Positions 42,492-51,682 of a stretch of DNA of 64,000 nt are shown here, piece by piece. How positions within the stretch are numbered: position 1 is the first letter of the stretch; each line of letters starts with the position of its first letter. Position numbers and translations under genes: made by a program. The notes below the pieces were generated by a model. The model did not search any database, was not told where the DNA came from, and saw only the letters and a program-made list of their open reading frames with translations. The stretch comes from Rossellomorea sp. y25 (GTDB lineage Bacteria; Bacillota; Bacilli; Bacillales; Bacillaceae_B), in NCBI RefSeq assembly GCF_038049935.1, contig NZ_CP145886.1:868001-932000 (forward strand), read 5' to 3'.

Positions 42492-42908
42492 ATGAATGGT
42501 AAAAAAGATGTTTTAGACAATGGTCCTTTCTTTCATGGTACGAAAGCGGAATTGAACATCGGAGAGCTTCTTGAACCACAACACTTATCAAATTACCAAG
42601 ACAAAAAATCAAACTATATCTATTTCACCGCAACATTAGATGCAGCTAAATGGGGTGCTGAATTAGCAACATCTGATTCAAAAGAAAGAATTTACATGGT
42701 AGAACCATTAGGCGAATTTGAAGACGACCCGAACTTAACGAACAAAAGATTCAAAGGAAATCCAACCCGTTCTTACAGATCTAAATCGCCATTAAAAATA
42801 ATAGCAGAATTAGGTTCATGGGAAAGACATTCCGATGAAGAAATCACTCATATGCTGACAAGCTTAAAAACGTTACGTGAACAAGGAAAAGCTATCATAT
42901 ACGATTAA
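42492..42908 (+). CDS. arr: rifampin ADP-ribosyltransferase
   Basis: A 138-residue enzyme that inactivates rifamycins by NAD-dependent ADP-ribosylation. Length and motifs match the Arr family: His15 in FFHGTKAEL, Tyr44 in NYIYFTATLDAAKWGAELA, Asp78/79 in EFEDDPNLTNKRFKGNPTRSYRS, and SPLKIIAELGSWERH. AAGAGGTG precedes the start. A+T-richer than neighbours. A G-rich hairpin repeat follows. Resistance in the host is likely but depends on expression. Confidence 0.93.
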   Translation: MNGKKDVLDNGPFFHGTKAELNIGELLEPQHLSNYQDKKSNYIYFTATLDAAKWGAELATSDSKERIYMVEPLGEFEDDPNLTNKRFKGNPTRSYRSKSPLKIIAELGSWERHSDEEITHMLTSLKTLREQGKAIIYD

Positions 42909-42919
42909 TTTAAAAAATC

Positions 42920-42980
42920 GCGGGGACAGGTTCCTTGGCTATCTTATTGTATAAGGGCCTTGGTGCCTGTCCCCGTTGTT
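42920..42980. repeat. GGGGACAGGT/ACCTGTCCCC-type hairpin repeat
   Basis: CGGGGACAGGTTCCTTGGCT and GGTGCCTGTCCCCG frame a ~25-base spacer between convergent arr and tetR genes. Confidence 0.65.
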
Positions 42981-43013
42981 CTGAATGTCCATTCTTAGTC
43001 TGCAGGAGAAGTT

Positions 43014-43652
43014 CTAATGTCGATTATTTTCCATGCTTTTGAAATCATTCCCAGAAGAAGATGAAAGGCCCGCACTGCAGAACCCAACAATCCTTGAAAT
43101 CAATTCCCGGTCAGAAAGAGAAGAGCTATTACCATCCGGAAGGTCAATGAATTTCCCTAGATTATGGATGATGAGGCCTATCATATTGCGGTACCTCCAA
43201 TATAGTTCTTCTTCAGATAATTCCGGGAGGCGTTTCTTTAGAGCCTCCAGGTATGCTGCGTCGATCTCTCTTGTATTCTGATAGAATGTCTCGCGGGTTT
43301 CTGCTTGGGTATCGATCAGCAGCCTTCCCAATATAGCTGTTTTGACTTTTCGATCCGCTTTGTTTGAATAAAGAAGAAAAAAAGGGGTAGTAAAGGCCTC
43401 CACGATATCTGAAACCTGACATTGATCCAATTCAGACAGTCTTCTGAGCTGTTCCTTATTTAACTCCCCAGAAATTCCTTCAACCAACTCCTCGATCAGC
43501 TGAGATTTAGATCCGAAGTAATAGTTGACGGCAGCCACATTCACTTCAGCCATTTCCGTGACGGTCCGCAATGAAAAATTGGAACCTTCATGGGCAAAGG
43601 CTTGTTCAGCGGCTTTTAAGATCCGCTCTTTTTTATCCTTGCGCTTGGACAC
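43014..43652 (-). CDS. TetR-family regulator
   Basis: A 212-residue repressor. The N-terminal helix-turn-helix (RILKAAEQAFAHEGSNFSLRTVTEMAEVNVAAVNYYFGSKSQLIEELVEG) is followed by a helical ligand-binding domain (70-200). GTG start 43652 has AGGAGG upstream. Divergent from the rhodanese operon, with one palindrome before each gene, so it probably represses both. Confidence 0.9.
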   Translation of the reverse strand: MSKRKDKKERILKAAEQAFAHEGSNFSLRTVTEMAEVNVAAVNYYFGSKSQLIEELVEGISGELNKEQLRRLSELDQCQVSDIVEAFTTPFFLLYSNKADRKVKTAILGRLLIDTQAETRETFYQNTREIDAAYLEALKKRLPELSEEELYWRYRNMIGLIIHNLGKFIDLPDGNSSSLSDRELISRIVGFCSAGLSSSSGNDFKSMENNRH

Positions 43653-43665
43653 TCCGCTTTCCTCC

Positions 43666-43683
43666 TTAAACAGTTGTTTTAAA
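43666..43683 (-). promoter_or_regulatory. TetR operator, tetR side
   Basis: Minus strand TTTAAAACAACTGTTTAA differs by about one base from the site at 43899. It overlaps the upstream edge of the tetR ribosome site. Confidence 0.65.
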
Positions 43684-43860
43684 CATTATTATAGTCATTT
43701 CATTCGTGTGAAATCAACCCGGATGAGTGAGAGTGTACACGTGAACATTCGTTGACGTCCAGGTGAACGATTTATGACAAATCGTTCCTTGTAAAAGCCA
43801 GAAAGGCAAAAAACCTTGATATATAAGGTTTTGTCATCGTTAGTAAGGAAACTGAATGAA

Positions 43861-43916
43861 TTGACAAAAGCGAGAAACATTTTTACTATAAAAGTGAATT
43901 AAAACAACTGTTTTAA
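43861..43916 (+). promoter_or_regulatory. promoter and TetR operator of the rhodanese operon
   Basis: TTGACA (43861-43866), 17-base spacer, TACTAT (43884-43889). The palindrome TTAAAACA-AC-TGTTTTAA (43899-43916) covers the transcription start. Confidence 0.75.
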
Positions 43917-43940
43917 ATTATTGTTTAAAAGGAGAGAACG

Positions 43941-44576
43941 ATGGGAAATAACGTTTGTACCATATGCACGGAATCACATGTGGAGTTGAAAGATGGTCTT
44001 TGCAGGAACTGCAGGCAGTCCTGCTTCTCCATTTCACTTAAGATGAAGCGCTCTAAAGAGTGGTATGCCCTTGGGATCAAATCGACGAAAGAGGAAGCAG
44101 AGGCAGCGGCCAAACAAACGATGGACATGTTTCCATTATTCGAAACGTATAGGGTAGAAGAAATTCCTTTTACATTAAAGGAACATAAGGGGAAAGGAGG
44201 CGGAGTGGTCGCTGTAAAACCTAAAGATCTGAAGGAACAATTGAAAGCCAACGATGCCATACAATTGTTGGATGTCAGGGAATCTTTCGAAGTGGAATCA
44301 GGTATGTTACCAGGAGCGATTCATATTCCGATTAAGGAGCTTCCTTCAAAGTTGAATGAATTAGAGAAGGGGAAAGAGTATGTGGTCTATTGCTCTGCAG
44401 GATATAGAAGCCCTTATATTTGTGAGTTTTTAAGAGACAACGGCTTTTCTGCTTCTCATCTCGAAGGCGGGATGATCGCATGGAAGGGAGCGGGATTCAT
44501 CCTCCCAATCGTCACAGGAACCTTGAAAACGGTTAGTAAATGGAAGAGACAAGGGAGAAGGGAGACCCGGTCATGA
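43941..44576 (+). CDS. rhodanese-domain protein with N-terminal zinc-ribbon-like module
   Basis: 211 residues. An N-terminal CTIC...CRNC pair (residues 6-24) suggests a zinc site. A rhodanese domain (about 95-195) follows: IQLLDVRESFEVESGMLPGAIHIPIKEL and the persulfide Cys in VVYCSAGYRSPYICEFL. It would carry sulfane sulfur received from the cysteine desulfurase encoded next, whose gene overlaps by ATGA. Start follows AAAGGAGAG. Confidence 0.88.
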   Translation: MGNNVCTICTESHVELKDGLCRNCRQSCFSISLKMKRSKEWYALGIKSTKEEAEAAAKQTMDMFPLFETYRVEEIPFTLKEHKGKGGGVVAVKPKDLKEQLKANDAIQLLDVRESFEVESGMLPGAIHIPIKELPSKLNELEKGKEYVVYCSAGYRSPYICEFLRDNGFSASHLEGGMIAWKGAGFILPIVTGTLKTVSKWKRQGRRETRS

Positions 44577-45700
44577 TTTACTTTGATAACAGTGCGACAA
44601 CGTTTGTAGATGATAACATCCTGAAAGAGTTTGTACATGTTTCAACGGCTTATCCAGGAAATCCTTCCTCTTCTCACCGGCTGGGACAGGCTGCTTCTCT
44701 GATGCTTGAAAAGGCGAGAGCACGGGCGGTAGAAGCTCTGGGGGGAGAATCGGGTGAAGTGATCTTTACTTCAGGAGGGACAGAGAGCAACACTTTGGCC
44801 GTGAAGGGTGCGGCTTATGCCAACCGACAAAAGGGCCATCACATCATTACCACCTCCATTGAACACGCTTCTGTCTATGAAACTTGTAGACAGCTTGAAC
44901 AGGAAGGGTTCACCGTCTCCTATCTGCCGGTCGATTCTCATGGAATGATCCATCTAGAGGATCTCAAACGAGAAATCTGTCCTGAGACCATCTTGATTTC
45001 CATTATGGGGGTCAATAATGAGGTGGGGAGCATACAGCCTATAGAGGAGGTCGCTACCTTGTTAGCAAAGTACCCCGACATCCTCTTTCACGTAGATTTT
45101 GTCCAAGGGTTCGGGAAGATTTCACTGGATATGAGTCGGATTGACCTGCTGTCCCTATCCGGGCATAAACTTCACGCCCCAAAAGGAACGGGTCTATTGT
45201 ATGTAAAGGATGGAACCAACCTGTTTCCCGTTCAAGCAGGGGGAGGACAGGAACGTGCATTGCGATCAGGAACGGAGAACCTGGCTGGAAGTGTAGCCCT
45301 GTCGTTAGCCATGGAGAAACAGGTACTTCGTTTTGAAGAAAGTGTCAATCATCTGACCTCATTAAGAAATCACCTAATCCAAGGGCTCAGAATGATTCCG
45401 GGCGTCACGATCCATTCCCCTGAGAATGGAGCTCCCCATATTGTTCATTTCTCTACAAAGGGGACCAATTCGAGGGACGTCATGGAGCAGTTAGGACAGG
45501 AGGAGATCTATGTTTCAAACGGTTCTGCCTGTTCATCCAAAAGCGGGAAGCCGTCCCGGGTGCTTTCCGCTGCGGGTATCCAGGAGGAGAATGCGGCAGG
45601 CGCTATCAGGGTCAGTTTCTCCATCCACAATACGCTTGAAGAAGTTGACCAACTCCTGATGTGCTTTATTCGAATTTGTCAAAAGGACATATTCGTATGA
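44573..45700 (+). CDS. cysteine desulfurase (NifS/IscS-like)
   Basis: A 375-residue PLP enzyme. It has YFDNSATTFVDDNIL at the start, SGGTESNTLAVKGAA, the cofactor Lys in LSGHKLHAPKGTG and the catalytic Cys in SNGSACSSKSG. It takes sulfur from cysteine and passes it as persulfide, probably to the rhodanese protein. It overlaps both flanking genes by ATGA, so the three are tightly coupled. No Fe-S scaffold gene is adjacent, which argues for a special sulfur-transfer or sulfide-related job. Confidence 0.92.
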   Translation: MIYFDNSATTFVDDNILKEFVHVSTAYPGNPSSSHRLGQAASLMLEKARARAVEALGGESGEVIFTSGGTESNTLAVKGAAYANRQKGHHIITTSIEHASVYETCRQLEQEGFTVSYLPVDSHGMIHLEDLKREICPETILISIMGVNNEVGSIQPIEEVATLLAKYPDILFHVDFVQGFGKISLDMSRIDLLSLSGHKLHAPKGTGLLYVKDGTNLFPVQAGGGQERALRSGTENLAGSVALSLAMEKQVLRFEESVNHLTSLRNHLIQGLRMIPGVTIHSPENGAPHIVHFSTKGTNSRDVMEQLGQEEIYVSNGSACSSKSGKPSRVLSAAGIQEENAAGAIRVSFSIHNTLEEVDQLLMCFIRICQKDIFV

Positions 45701-46320
45701 GAAGGGTGTCTTTCCTTTTCCTGTTGATCATCGTGTTGGCATGGTTCGGACATACATTCTCAAAGAATTTCATCGTGGATCCTGATTTCTCACGATTTCT
45801 CGAGCATAAAGGTTCCTTTGAGCTGTTGGAGAATCATCTTTGGACGTTCTTCCTTAGAACGCACATCATCCTATCACTTGTAGCGCTTTGTGCGGGACCC
45901 ATCGCTCTTTTGAAGAGATCCAGGAAAGGGACGGCTACTTTGCACAAGTACGCCGGGCGATTCTACGTCCTTTCTATTTTCCTAAATGCCATACCTGCTC
46001 TATATGTCTCTTTTTATGCCACAGGTGGATGGATCAGTTTCCTGGGCTTCCTGTGTCTGAATGTGGTTTGGACGGGAACCACTTACCTGGCCTATAAGAA
46101 GATCAGGCAGGGAAAAGTGGCCGATCACAAAAGATGGATGACGAGGAGCTATGCTGTCACTCTAGCCAACACATCGATCTACATCCTGACACTGGCATTG
46201 AATAGTGGCGCGGGTCTGGACTACATCGTGTCTTATCAAATCTCCGTTTGGATTGGATGGTTCTTGAATCTTATCATCGCAGAGGGAATCATCAAGAGAA
46301 GAGATGACAATAGGGGATAA
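45697..46320 (+). CDS. DUF2306 membrane protein
   Basis: A 207-residue protein with six to seven hydrophobic helices and the DUF2306 pattern: HIILSLVALCAGPIALL ... RKGTATLHKYAGRFYVLSIF ... VADHKRWMTRSYAVTLAN. The conserved His residues in HKYAGR and DHKRWM could bind haem or metal. Function unknown. It is the third gene of the TetR-controlled sulfur operon. Confidence 0.8.
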   Translation: MRRVSFLFLLIIVLAWFGHTFSKNFIVDPDFSRFLEHKGSFELLENHLWTFFLRTHIILSLVALCAGPIALLKRSRKGTATLHKYAGRFYVLSIFLNAIPALYVSFYATGGWISFLGFLCLNVVWTGTTYLAYKKIRQGKVADHKRWMTRSYAVTLANTSIYILTLALNSGAGLDYIVSYQISVWIGWFLNLIIAEGIIKRRDDNRG

Positions 46321-46599
46321 TGCGGTTGTCGTAGCCGGAAGGATCCTGACAAAATCAGTATCGGCGAACTATCCGGGAGTTGGAAATCCTAAGCAGTATG
46401 AGAAATATCGAATGATTAAATTTATTCCAAGAAAAAGATACCTCCCCATATTAAATGAGTGTTCCATAGACAGAAGAGCACCCTTTATTGATAGATCGGG
46501 ACTTGCAGCAATTTATTCTATAAGTATTAAAGCAAACAATAGATATTCAGTTTTCTGTTTTTCTAAGGAGGGGCGGTACCGACCCGTGGCTTCTCCAAA

Positions 46600-46862
46600 A
46601 TAAAGAACATTCGACATGGCGGATCAATTCGTTAAAAAGGGGATTGATAAATCGAAAGCAGGATCAATAAATTCCGTACAGGATTAATAATCGGAAATCA
46701 GGATTGAATGTGGCGGAATCTGGTTCAATTCCAAAGCTGGAAGAACTTCGTATGGAGGATTTGACTTTATATCCGTCACCTCATGCCCATAAAGGAGCCG
46801 GCTCCAGATAAAAATTGACAATCTAAGGTCTTTCTCCGTCGAAAAGCAGATAAAAGAAGATA
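46600..46862. repeat. dispersed intergenic repeat A, copy 3 (full length)
   Basis: ATAAAGAACATTCGACATGG opens; GGATTGATAA, GGATCAATAA and GGATTAATAA subrepeats follow, then CAGGATTGAATGTGGCGG, CTCCAGATAAAAATTGACAA and CCGTCGAAAAGCAGATAA. Confidence 0.75.
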
Positions 46863-46929
46863 GGTTGGCTTCAATTTAAGTAAGCTTCCGGATACATCCA
46901 GTACTTTCATTCTACTATCTTACCAGATT

Positions 46930-46968
46930 CTTTTTTTACAATTGAATATATGGTATCTTCCAGTAGAG
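46930..46968. repeat. 39-bp block shared with 63173-63211
   Basis: CTTTTTTTACAATTGAATAT followed by ATGGTATCTTCCAGTAGAG; 37 of 39 bases match the region just upstream of the GNAT gene at 63244. Here no GNAT gene follows. Confidence 0.7.
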
Positions 46969-47137
46969 TACCTCGTTATGTGTAAAATAGGGGAAGAGGG
47001 CGAAAGAACCCCGTATGAATTATAGAAATGATCCTAAGCTGTTTTCATCAGCATTAGGGTAGCCTGAAAATGGCGAATTCAAGTGCAGTCTATAATGAGC
47101 TGCTTGAGAACAACAATTTATTAGGAGGGATCCACCC

Positions 47138-48145
47138 ATGCATGATAAAAAAGTGCGCTGGGGAATCATCGGCTGCGGCGATGTGACAGAGAAGAAAAGC
47201 GGCCCTGCCTTTCAGAAGGTGAAAAATTCAGAGCTTGTCGCGGTCATGCGGAGGACAGGCGATTTGGCCAAAGATTACGCGGAAAGACATCAGGTACCCA
47301 AGTGGTACGATGACGCCAATGCACTCATAAATGATCCTGAGGTGGATGCGGTTTATATCGCCACGCCGCCAGGCTCTCACAAGGAATATACGCTGAAGGC
47401 AGCGGCTGCGGGGAAACCTGTTTATGTTGAAAAACCGATGGCTCGTGACTTTGATGAATGCACTGAAATGGTGGCTGCTTGTAAAGAGGCTGGTGTTCCC
47501 TTGTATGTGGCATACTACCGCCGGGCACAGGAGCGCTTTTTGAAAATCAAAGAATTGCTGGATCAAGAGGCAATCGGAGACGTTCGTTTTGTCTCCTCGA
47601 CTCAGTATCAAAAAGCGCGGGTCGACGTGAAGGATTCCGAACATCTTCCTTGGCGTGTCCAGCCTGCTGTTGCCGGTGGCGGATTATTCTTCGATCTGGC
47701 CAGCCATACTCTCGATATTCTAGATTTTCTGCTCGGACCCATACAAGAGGCAAAAGGGTTTGCATCGAATCAAGGTGGCTATTATGAGGCAGAAGATATT
47801 GTGACGGGTACATATCAATTTACATCCGGCGTTCAAGGAATCGGAAAGTGGTGTTTCACGGCTTTTGAAGATGTGGACATGAATGAGATTGTCGGAAGTA
47901 AAGGGAAGATCTGCTTTTCTACTTTTGGAGATGATCCCGTCACGTTGACAACAATTGAAGGAAAAGAGCAATGGAGTTTTGAACGCCCCCTCCATGTTCA
48001 TCAGCCGCTTGTTGAAACGATTGTGAAAGAGCTGACCGAGGGTGGCGATTGGTGTCCAAGTACTGGAGATTCCGGTGCACGAACGAATTGGGTGATGGAT
48101 GCGATCGTCGGGAAAGAAAGGCACCTGAGTGCGTTAAAAATCTAG
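47138..48145 (+). CDS. Gfo/Idh/MocA-family oxidoreductase
   Basis: 335 residues. The N-terminal NAD(P)-binding Rossmann domain has WGIIGCGDVTEKKSGPAF and DAVYIATPPGSHKEYTLKAAAAGKPVYVEKPMARD, including the EKP motif. The C-terminal alpha/beta domain contains the GGGLFFDLASHTLDIL catalytic His region. It probably oxidises or reduces a sugar or inositol-like compound. AGGAGGGA precedes the ATG. It stands alone without sugar-transport genes. Confidence 0.88.
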   Translation: MHDKKVRWGIIGCGDVTEKKSGPAFQKVKNSELVAVMRRTGDLAKDYAERHQVPKWYDDANALINDPEVDAVYIATPPGSHKEYTLKAAAAGKPVYVEKPMARDFDECTEMVAACKEAGVPLYVAYYRRAQERFLKIKELLDQEAIGDVRFVSSTQYQKARVDVKDSEHLPWRVQPAVAGGGLFFDLASHTLDILDFLLGPIQEAKGFASNQGGYYEAEDIVTGTYQFTSGVQGIGKWCFTAFEDVDMNEIVGSKGKICFSTFGDDPVTLTTIEGKEQWSFERPLHVHQPLVETIVKELTEGGDWCPSTGDSGARTNWVMDAIVGKERHLSALKI

Positions 48146-48277
48146 CTGATTTTAGAACCGGAACGCTTTTGAATGCAATGGATTCACCATGGTCTTGGGA
48201 GCATGACCTCGGGCACGGTAACGTTATAACGTACTCGGGGCAGGCTCCGTTTAAAAACAGTATTTTATTTATTTCAT

Positions 48278-48324
48278 TTGACAGTAGGTAATAAATGATA
48301 TATAGTTAGTTTGTCAAACTAACT
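48278..48324 (+). promoter_or_regulatory. marR promoter with operator
   Basis: TTGACA (48278-48283), 17-base spacer, TATAGT (48301-48306). A perfect inverted repeat AGTTAGTTT-gtc-AAACTAACT (48304-48324) covers the -10 and start. Confidence 0.75.
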
Positions 48325-48345
48325 TAAAGGTAGGTTGTTGCATTT

Positions 48346-48783
48346 ATGGAAGAAATTCTTCGTGAATTTATCGTTACACTTGACACTTCTTTTAAGAAGT
48401 TGGTCCAAGAGACGATTGAAACAGCAGGTGTCTCCAATTTAAGTGTCAATCAGATTCAGTATATACAAGCGATCGGCACACTTCGGTATCCTACTATTAG
48501 TGAGATAGCCGAAGCGCTCAACATCACGAAAGCATCGGCCACGACAGGAATTAATAAATTGGTTTCACTCGGCTATGCGAAAAAAAGCCAATCAACCGAA
48601 GATAAAAGGATTTATCACGTGACACTTACTGAATCCAGCCAGACATTCATGCGTCTGCATCAAAAGGCTTTGGAGGATTATGTCGCATTCATCGAACGGC
48701 TGCTTACCCCGGATGAGGCTGAACAGTTCAAACGGACATTGGAGAAATTGATCAAGGGGTTCTACGAGAAAAGCGCCGAATAA
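48346..48783 (+). CDS. MarR-family regulator
   Basis: A 145-residue winged-helix regulator: TISEIAEALNITKASATTGINKLVSLGYAKKSQSTEDKRIYHVTLTE is the DNA-binding part, with flanking dimer helices. A perfect palindrome overlaps its promoter. Two shortened versions (AGTTAGTCTAACT) precede the glycosyltransferase gene, so it likely represses itself and the whole operon until a toxic ligand binds. Confidence 0.9.
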   Translation: MEEILREFIVTLDTSFKKLVQETIETAGVSNLSVNQIQYIQAIGTLRYPTISEIAEALNITKASATTGINKLVSLGYAKKSQSTEDKRIYHVTLTESSQTFMRLHQKALEDYVAFIERLLTPDEAEQFKRTLEKLIKGFYEKSAE

Positions 48784-48826
48784 CGTTCTGGAACAGTGGG
48801 AAAGTCCCTTGTTCCCCTAAAATATA

Positions 48827-48907
48827 AGTTAGTCTAACTAAAAGAAAGTTCCGTGAACATCAATTAGCCTAACGAATGAAATTTCTTAAAGGTAAGTTAG
48901 TCTAACT
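48827..48907 (+). promoter_or_regulatory. two MarR operators before the glycosyltransferase
   Basis: AGTTAGTCTAACT occurs at 48827-48839 and 48895-48907, with a partial match ATTAGCCTAAC between them. It has the same TTAG/CTAA arms as the marR operator. Confidence 0.7.
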
Positions 48908-48934
48908 AAATTAATTGATATGAGGTGTAAACGA

Positions 48935-50188
48935 ATGAAAATTTCATTATTAACCACAGGTACAAGAGGAGATACCCAACCATACATTGCACTTGGGAAA
49001 GAACTAAAGAATCTTGGTCATGAAGTGAAACTTGCCGCATTTGAAAATTATGGGGAGTTGGTGGAGCAGCATGGTTTGCACTTCCATCCAATCAAAGGGG
49101 ATATTGCCAAAATTTCAAGGGAAATGGCCAAAAGCTCGATTGAGTCCGACAACCCGATTAAATTTTTTTCTAGCTTTCAAAAGATGAAGCCTTATATAAA
49201 AGATAAGCAGATGGGAATGCAGAGGGATCTGTTCGAGGCGTGTGAGGGAGCAGATGCCATCATCTATCATCCGGGAGCAGCCATCGGTCAGTTCGCCGGT
49301 GAACATTGGGGTGTGCCGACTATTCTTGCGTCCCCTTTTCCCATGGCACCTACAAAAGAATACCCCGCCCTCATCTTCTATCAGCTGAGATGGGGCAAGA
49401 CGGTCAATCTCCTGACACATAAATTGTTCGAGAAGGGATTCTGGCTTACGATCAAGCCTTCGATCGCTGCATTTTGGAAGGAACGTTTCGGTGGACGCCC
49501 GCCCCATTTTACCAACCCATTTGGTAGAGAGTCGACAACGGATCATACCTCTGTCATGTCGATGAGTCCCTGCGTATTTCCACAACCCAAAGCTGGGATG
49601 AAGTCGTTGGGTTACTGGTTTCTGGATGAGGATCTGAGCGAGTGGACTCCACCCCGCGATCTTGTCGACTTTATGGATCAAGGGGATGCGCCCGTTTATG
49701 TGGGGTTCGGAAGCATTTATGATGAGCGTGCCGATACAACAACGAAACTGGTCATAGAGGCACTCCGTAAATCCGGTAAAAGGGGGATTATCGGGACGGG
49801 TTGGAATCAGGTTGGGAACAAAGAAGGATATGAAGATATGTACTTCATTGAAAGTATTCCTCATACATGGCTTTTCCCTAAGATGGCCGGGGTCATCCAT
49901 CACGGAGGGGCGGGTACCACAGCAACCGCATTCCGTGCAGGTGTCCCAAGTGTCGTCATCCCCCATGGAAATGATCAGTTCGCCTGGGGAAAACGGACAG
50001 AAGAATTGGGGGTAGGGCCCGCCCCCATCCCGAGAAAGGAATTGACGGTGGAAAATCTATCGCAAGCAATTACTTCCATGCAACAAGAACCGATGAAAAA
50101 GATTGCTCTCGAATTGGGAAGACAGCTGCAACAAGAAAATGGTGCCGGAGAAACGGCAGATTACATTCATCACTTTCTGAAAGGGTAG
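48935..50188 (+). CDS. family 1 glycosyltransferase (macrolide/sterol glucosyltransferase type)
   Basis: A 417-residue GT-B enzyme. It opens MKISLLTTGTRGDTQPYIAL, and its C-terminal nucleotide-sugar site reads IPHTWLFPKMAGVIHHGGAGTTATAFRAGVPSVVIPHGNDQFAWGKRTEELG. This pattern marks UDP-glucose-dependent transferases acting on lipids, macrolides and other small hydrophobic molecules. With MarR control and two exporters downstream it probably detoxifies a compound or decorates a product for export. ATG 48935 follows GAGGTG. Confidence 0.88.
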   Translation: MKISLLTTGTRGDTQPYIALGKELKNLGHEVKLAAFENYGELVEQHGLHFHPIKGDIAKISREMAKSSIESDNPIKFFSSFQKMKPYIKDKQMGMQRDLFEACEGADAIIYHPGAAIGQFAGEHWGVPTILASPFPMAPTKEYPALIFYQLRWGKTVNLLTHKLFEKGFWLTIKPSIAAFWKERFGGRPPHFTNPFGRESTTDHTSVMSMSPCVFPQPKAGMKSLGYWFLDEDLSEWTPPRDLVDFMDQGDAPVYVGFGSIYDERADTTTKLVIEALRKSGKRGIIGTGWNQVGNKEGYEDMYFIESIPHTWLFPKMAGVIHHGGAGTTATAFRAGVPSVVIPHGNDQFAWGKRTEELGVGPAPIPRKELTVENLSQAITSMQQEPMKKIALELGRQLQQENGAGETADYIHHFLKG

Positions 50189-50196
50189 GGATCGAT

Positions 50197-51648
50197 ATGA
50201 CAGACGCAAATAACCAGGACTTCCGTTTTGGCCCAATGTTTACGGTCATGCTGTTAGGGGCTTTCGTGGGCATTCTAAATGAAACTTTATTGTCTACGGC
50301 GTTGCCATCCATTATGAATGACTTCGGTTTGAATGAGAATAAGGTACAGTGGCTGACGACAGCTTTCTTACTGACCAACGGCGTCATGATTCCCATTTCG
50401 GCTTATTTGATTGAACGGTTCTCGACAAGGGCGCTTTTCCTGTCAGCAATCGGGTTGTTCGGTCTGGGGACTATGCTTGCAGCCCTCTCCCACAGCTTTT
50501 CATTGCTATTGTTGGGAAGGGTGGTACAGGCAGCGGGCTCCGGTATCATGCTTCCACTGATCATGACGATCATCCTGACCATCATACCAAAGGGGAATAG
50601 AGGTCGGATGATGGGCTGGGCTGGTATCGTCATTTCCTTTGGACCAGCGATCGGACCAACCTTGTCCGGGTTCTTACTCGAATATTTCTCTTGGAGAGCG
50701 CTATTCTTCGTTGTCCTGCCCATTGTGGCAGTGATCATGGTGCTGGCGGTTGTGTATGTGAAAAATGTGACAAAGCTGACTCGTCCCAGAATCGATTTCC
50801 TGTCGATTTTCCTCTCCTCTCTTGGATTTGGGGGATTGCTTTATGGATTCAGCGTGGCGGGGGAAAAAGGCTGGTCCAGCCAAATCGTCCTCCTCTTCAT
50901 CACAATGGGCTTCATGACGCTTGGAATCTTCATATGGAGGCAGCTAAGACTCAAACAACCATTACTTCAATTTAGAGTCTTTGGTTATAAGACTTTTACG
51001 TTATCTCTAGTGATCACGATGGTCGTCATCATTTCGATGATCGGCGCAGAAACATTGCTGCCACTGTATATGCAGAATGTAAGAGGATTCAGTCCGCTCC
51101 AATCCGGCTTAATGCTATTGCCGGGGGCGATTGTGATGGGGGTCATGTCCCCGGTTACCGGAATTCTTTTTGACAAATGGGGTGCAAGAAAATTGGCTGT
51201 TCCTGGACTCCTGATCGTCGTTGTGACGTCTTTCTTGATGACGAATTTATCCATGGAGACGTCGATTGTCTACCTGTCCGCCATTTATTGTCTTCGGATG
51301 TTCGGATTGTCTCTTGCGATGATGCCAGTGATGACGAATGGGCTGAATCAGATCCCTGTTGAGTGGAGTGCCCATGGATCCGCAATGGCCAATACATTCC
51401 AGCAGATTTCGGGTTCGATCGGGACCGCCATATTGATCACGATTATGACAATGTCCTCAAAAGGTTACACACCTGAAGGTCCTTCCGGAGGCGGATCACA
51501 GATGATCGGTGAGATGGCCATGGTACATGGGTATAACCAGGCATTTCTATTTGCTTCATTCCTTGCCATTGGGGCGCTGGTTCTGTCCCTCTTCTTAAAA
51601 AAGGGAGCATCAGTACAAACGGAAGGCCATGAAATAAGCAATGGATAA
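50197..51648 (+). CDS. MFS drug exporter, DHA2 (14-helix) type
   Basis: A 483-residue transporter with about 14 helices. Motif A-like regions, LLGAFVGILNETLLSTALPSIMNDFGLNENKVQWLTTAFLLTNGVMIPISAYLIERFSTR and the helix-5 GWAGIVISFGPAIGPTLSGFLLEYFSWRALFFVVLP mark an EmrB/QacA-like proton antiporter. It follows the glycosyltransferase by nine bases. Likely exports the free or glycosylated compound. Confidence 0.9.
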   Translation: MTDANNQDFRFGPMFTVMLLGAFVGILNETLLSTALPSIMNDFGLNENKVQWLTTAFLLTNGVMIPISAYLIERFSTRALFLSAIGLFGLGTMLAALSHSFSLLLLGRVVQAAGSGIMLPLIMTIILTIIPKGNRGRMMGWAGIVISFGPAIGPTLSGFLLEYFSWRALFFVVLPIVAVIMVLAVVYVKNVTKLTRPRIDFLSIFLSSLGFGGLLYGFSVAGEKGWSSQIVLLFITMGFMTLGIFIWRQLRLKQPLLQFRVFGYKTFTLSLVITMVVIISMIGAETLLPLYMQNVRGFSPLQSGLMLLPGAIVMGVMSPVTGILFDKWGARKLAVPGLLIVVVTSFLMTNLSMETSIVYLSAIYCLRMFGLSLAMMPVMTNGLNQIPVEWSAHGSAMANTFQQISGSIGTAILITIMTMSSKGYTPEGPSGGGSQMIGEMAMVHGYNQAFLFASFLAIGALVLSLFLKKGASVQTEGHEISNG

Positions 51649-51682
51649 AACAAAAGAACATTCATTATAGGAGGAACAACAC

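Larger units (their letters stand above)
46321..47137. other. 817-bp gene-free stretch
   Basis: It contains a fragment of the GGTACC/CCCGTGG hairpin family (46570-46595), repeat A copy 3 and a 39-bp block shared with the upstream region of the GNAT gene at 63244. A frame at 46304-46603 overlaps the DUF2306 end and is not convincing. Confidence 0.6.

Noticed and set aside
46304..46603. 99-codon frame after the DUF2306 gene
   Set aside because: Overlaps the preceding gene end, has no ribosome site and ends in repeat sequence.
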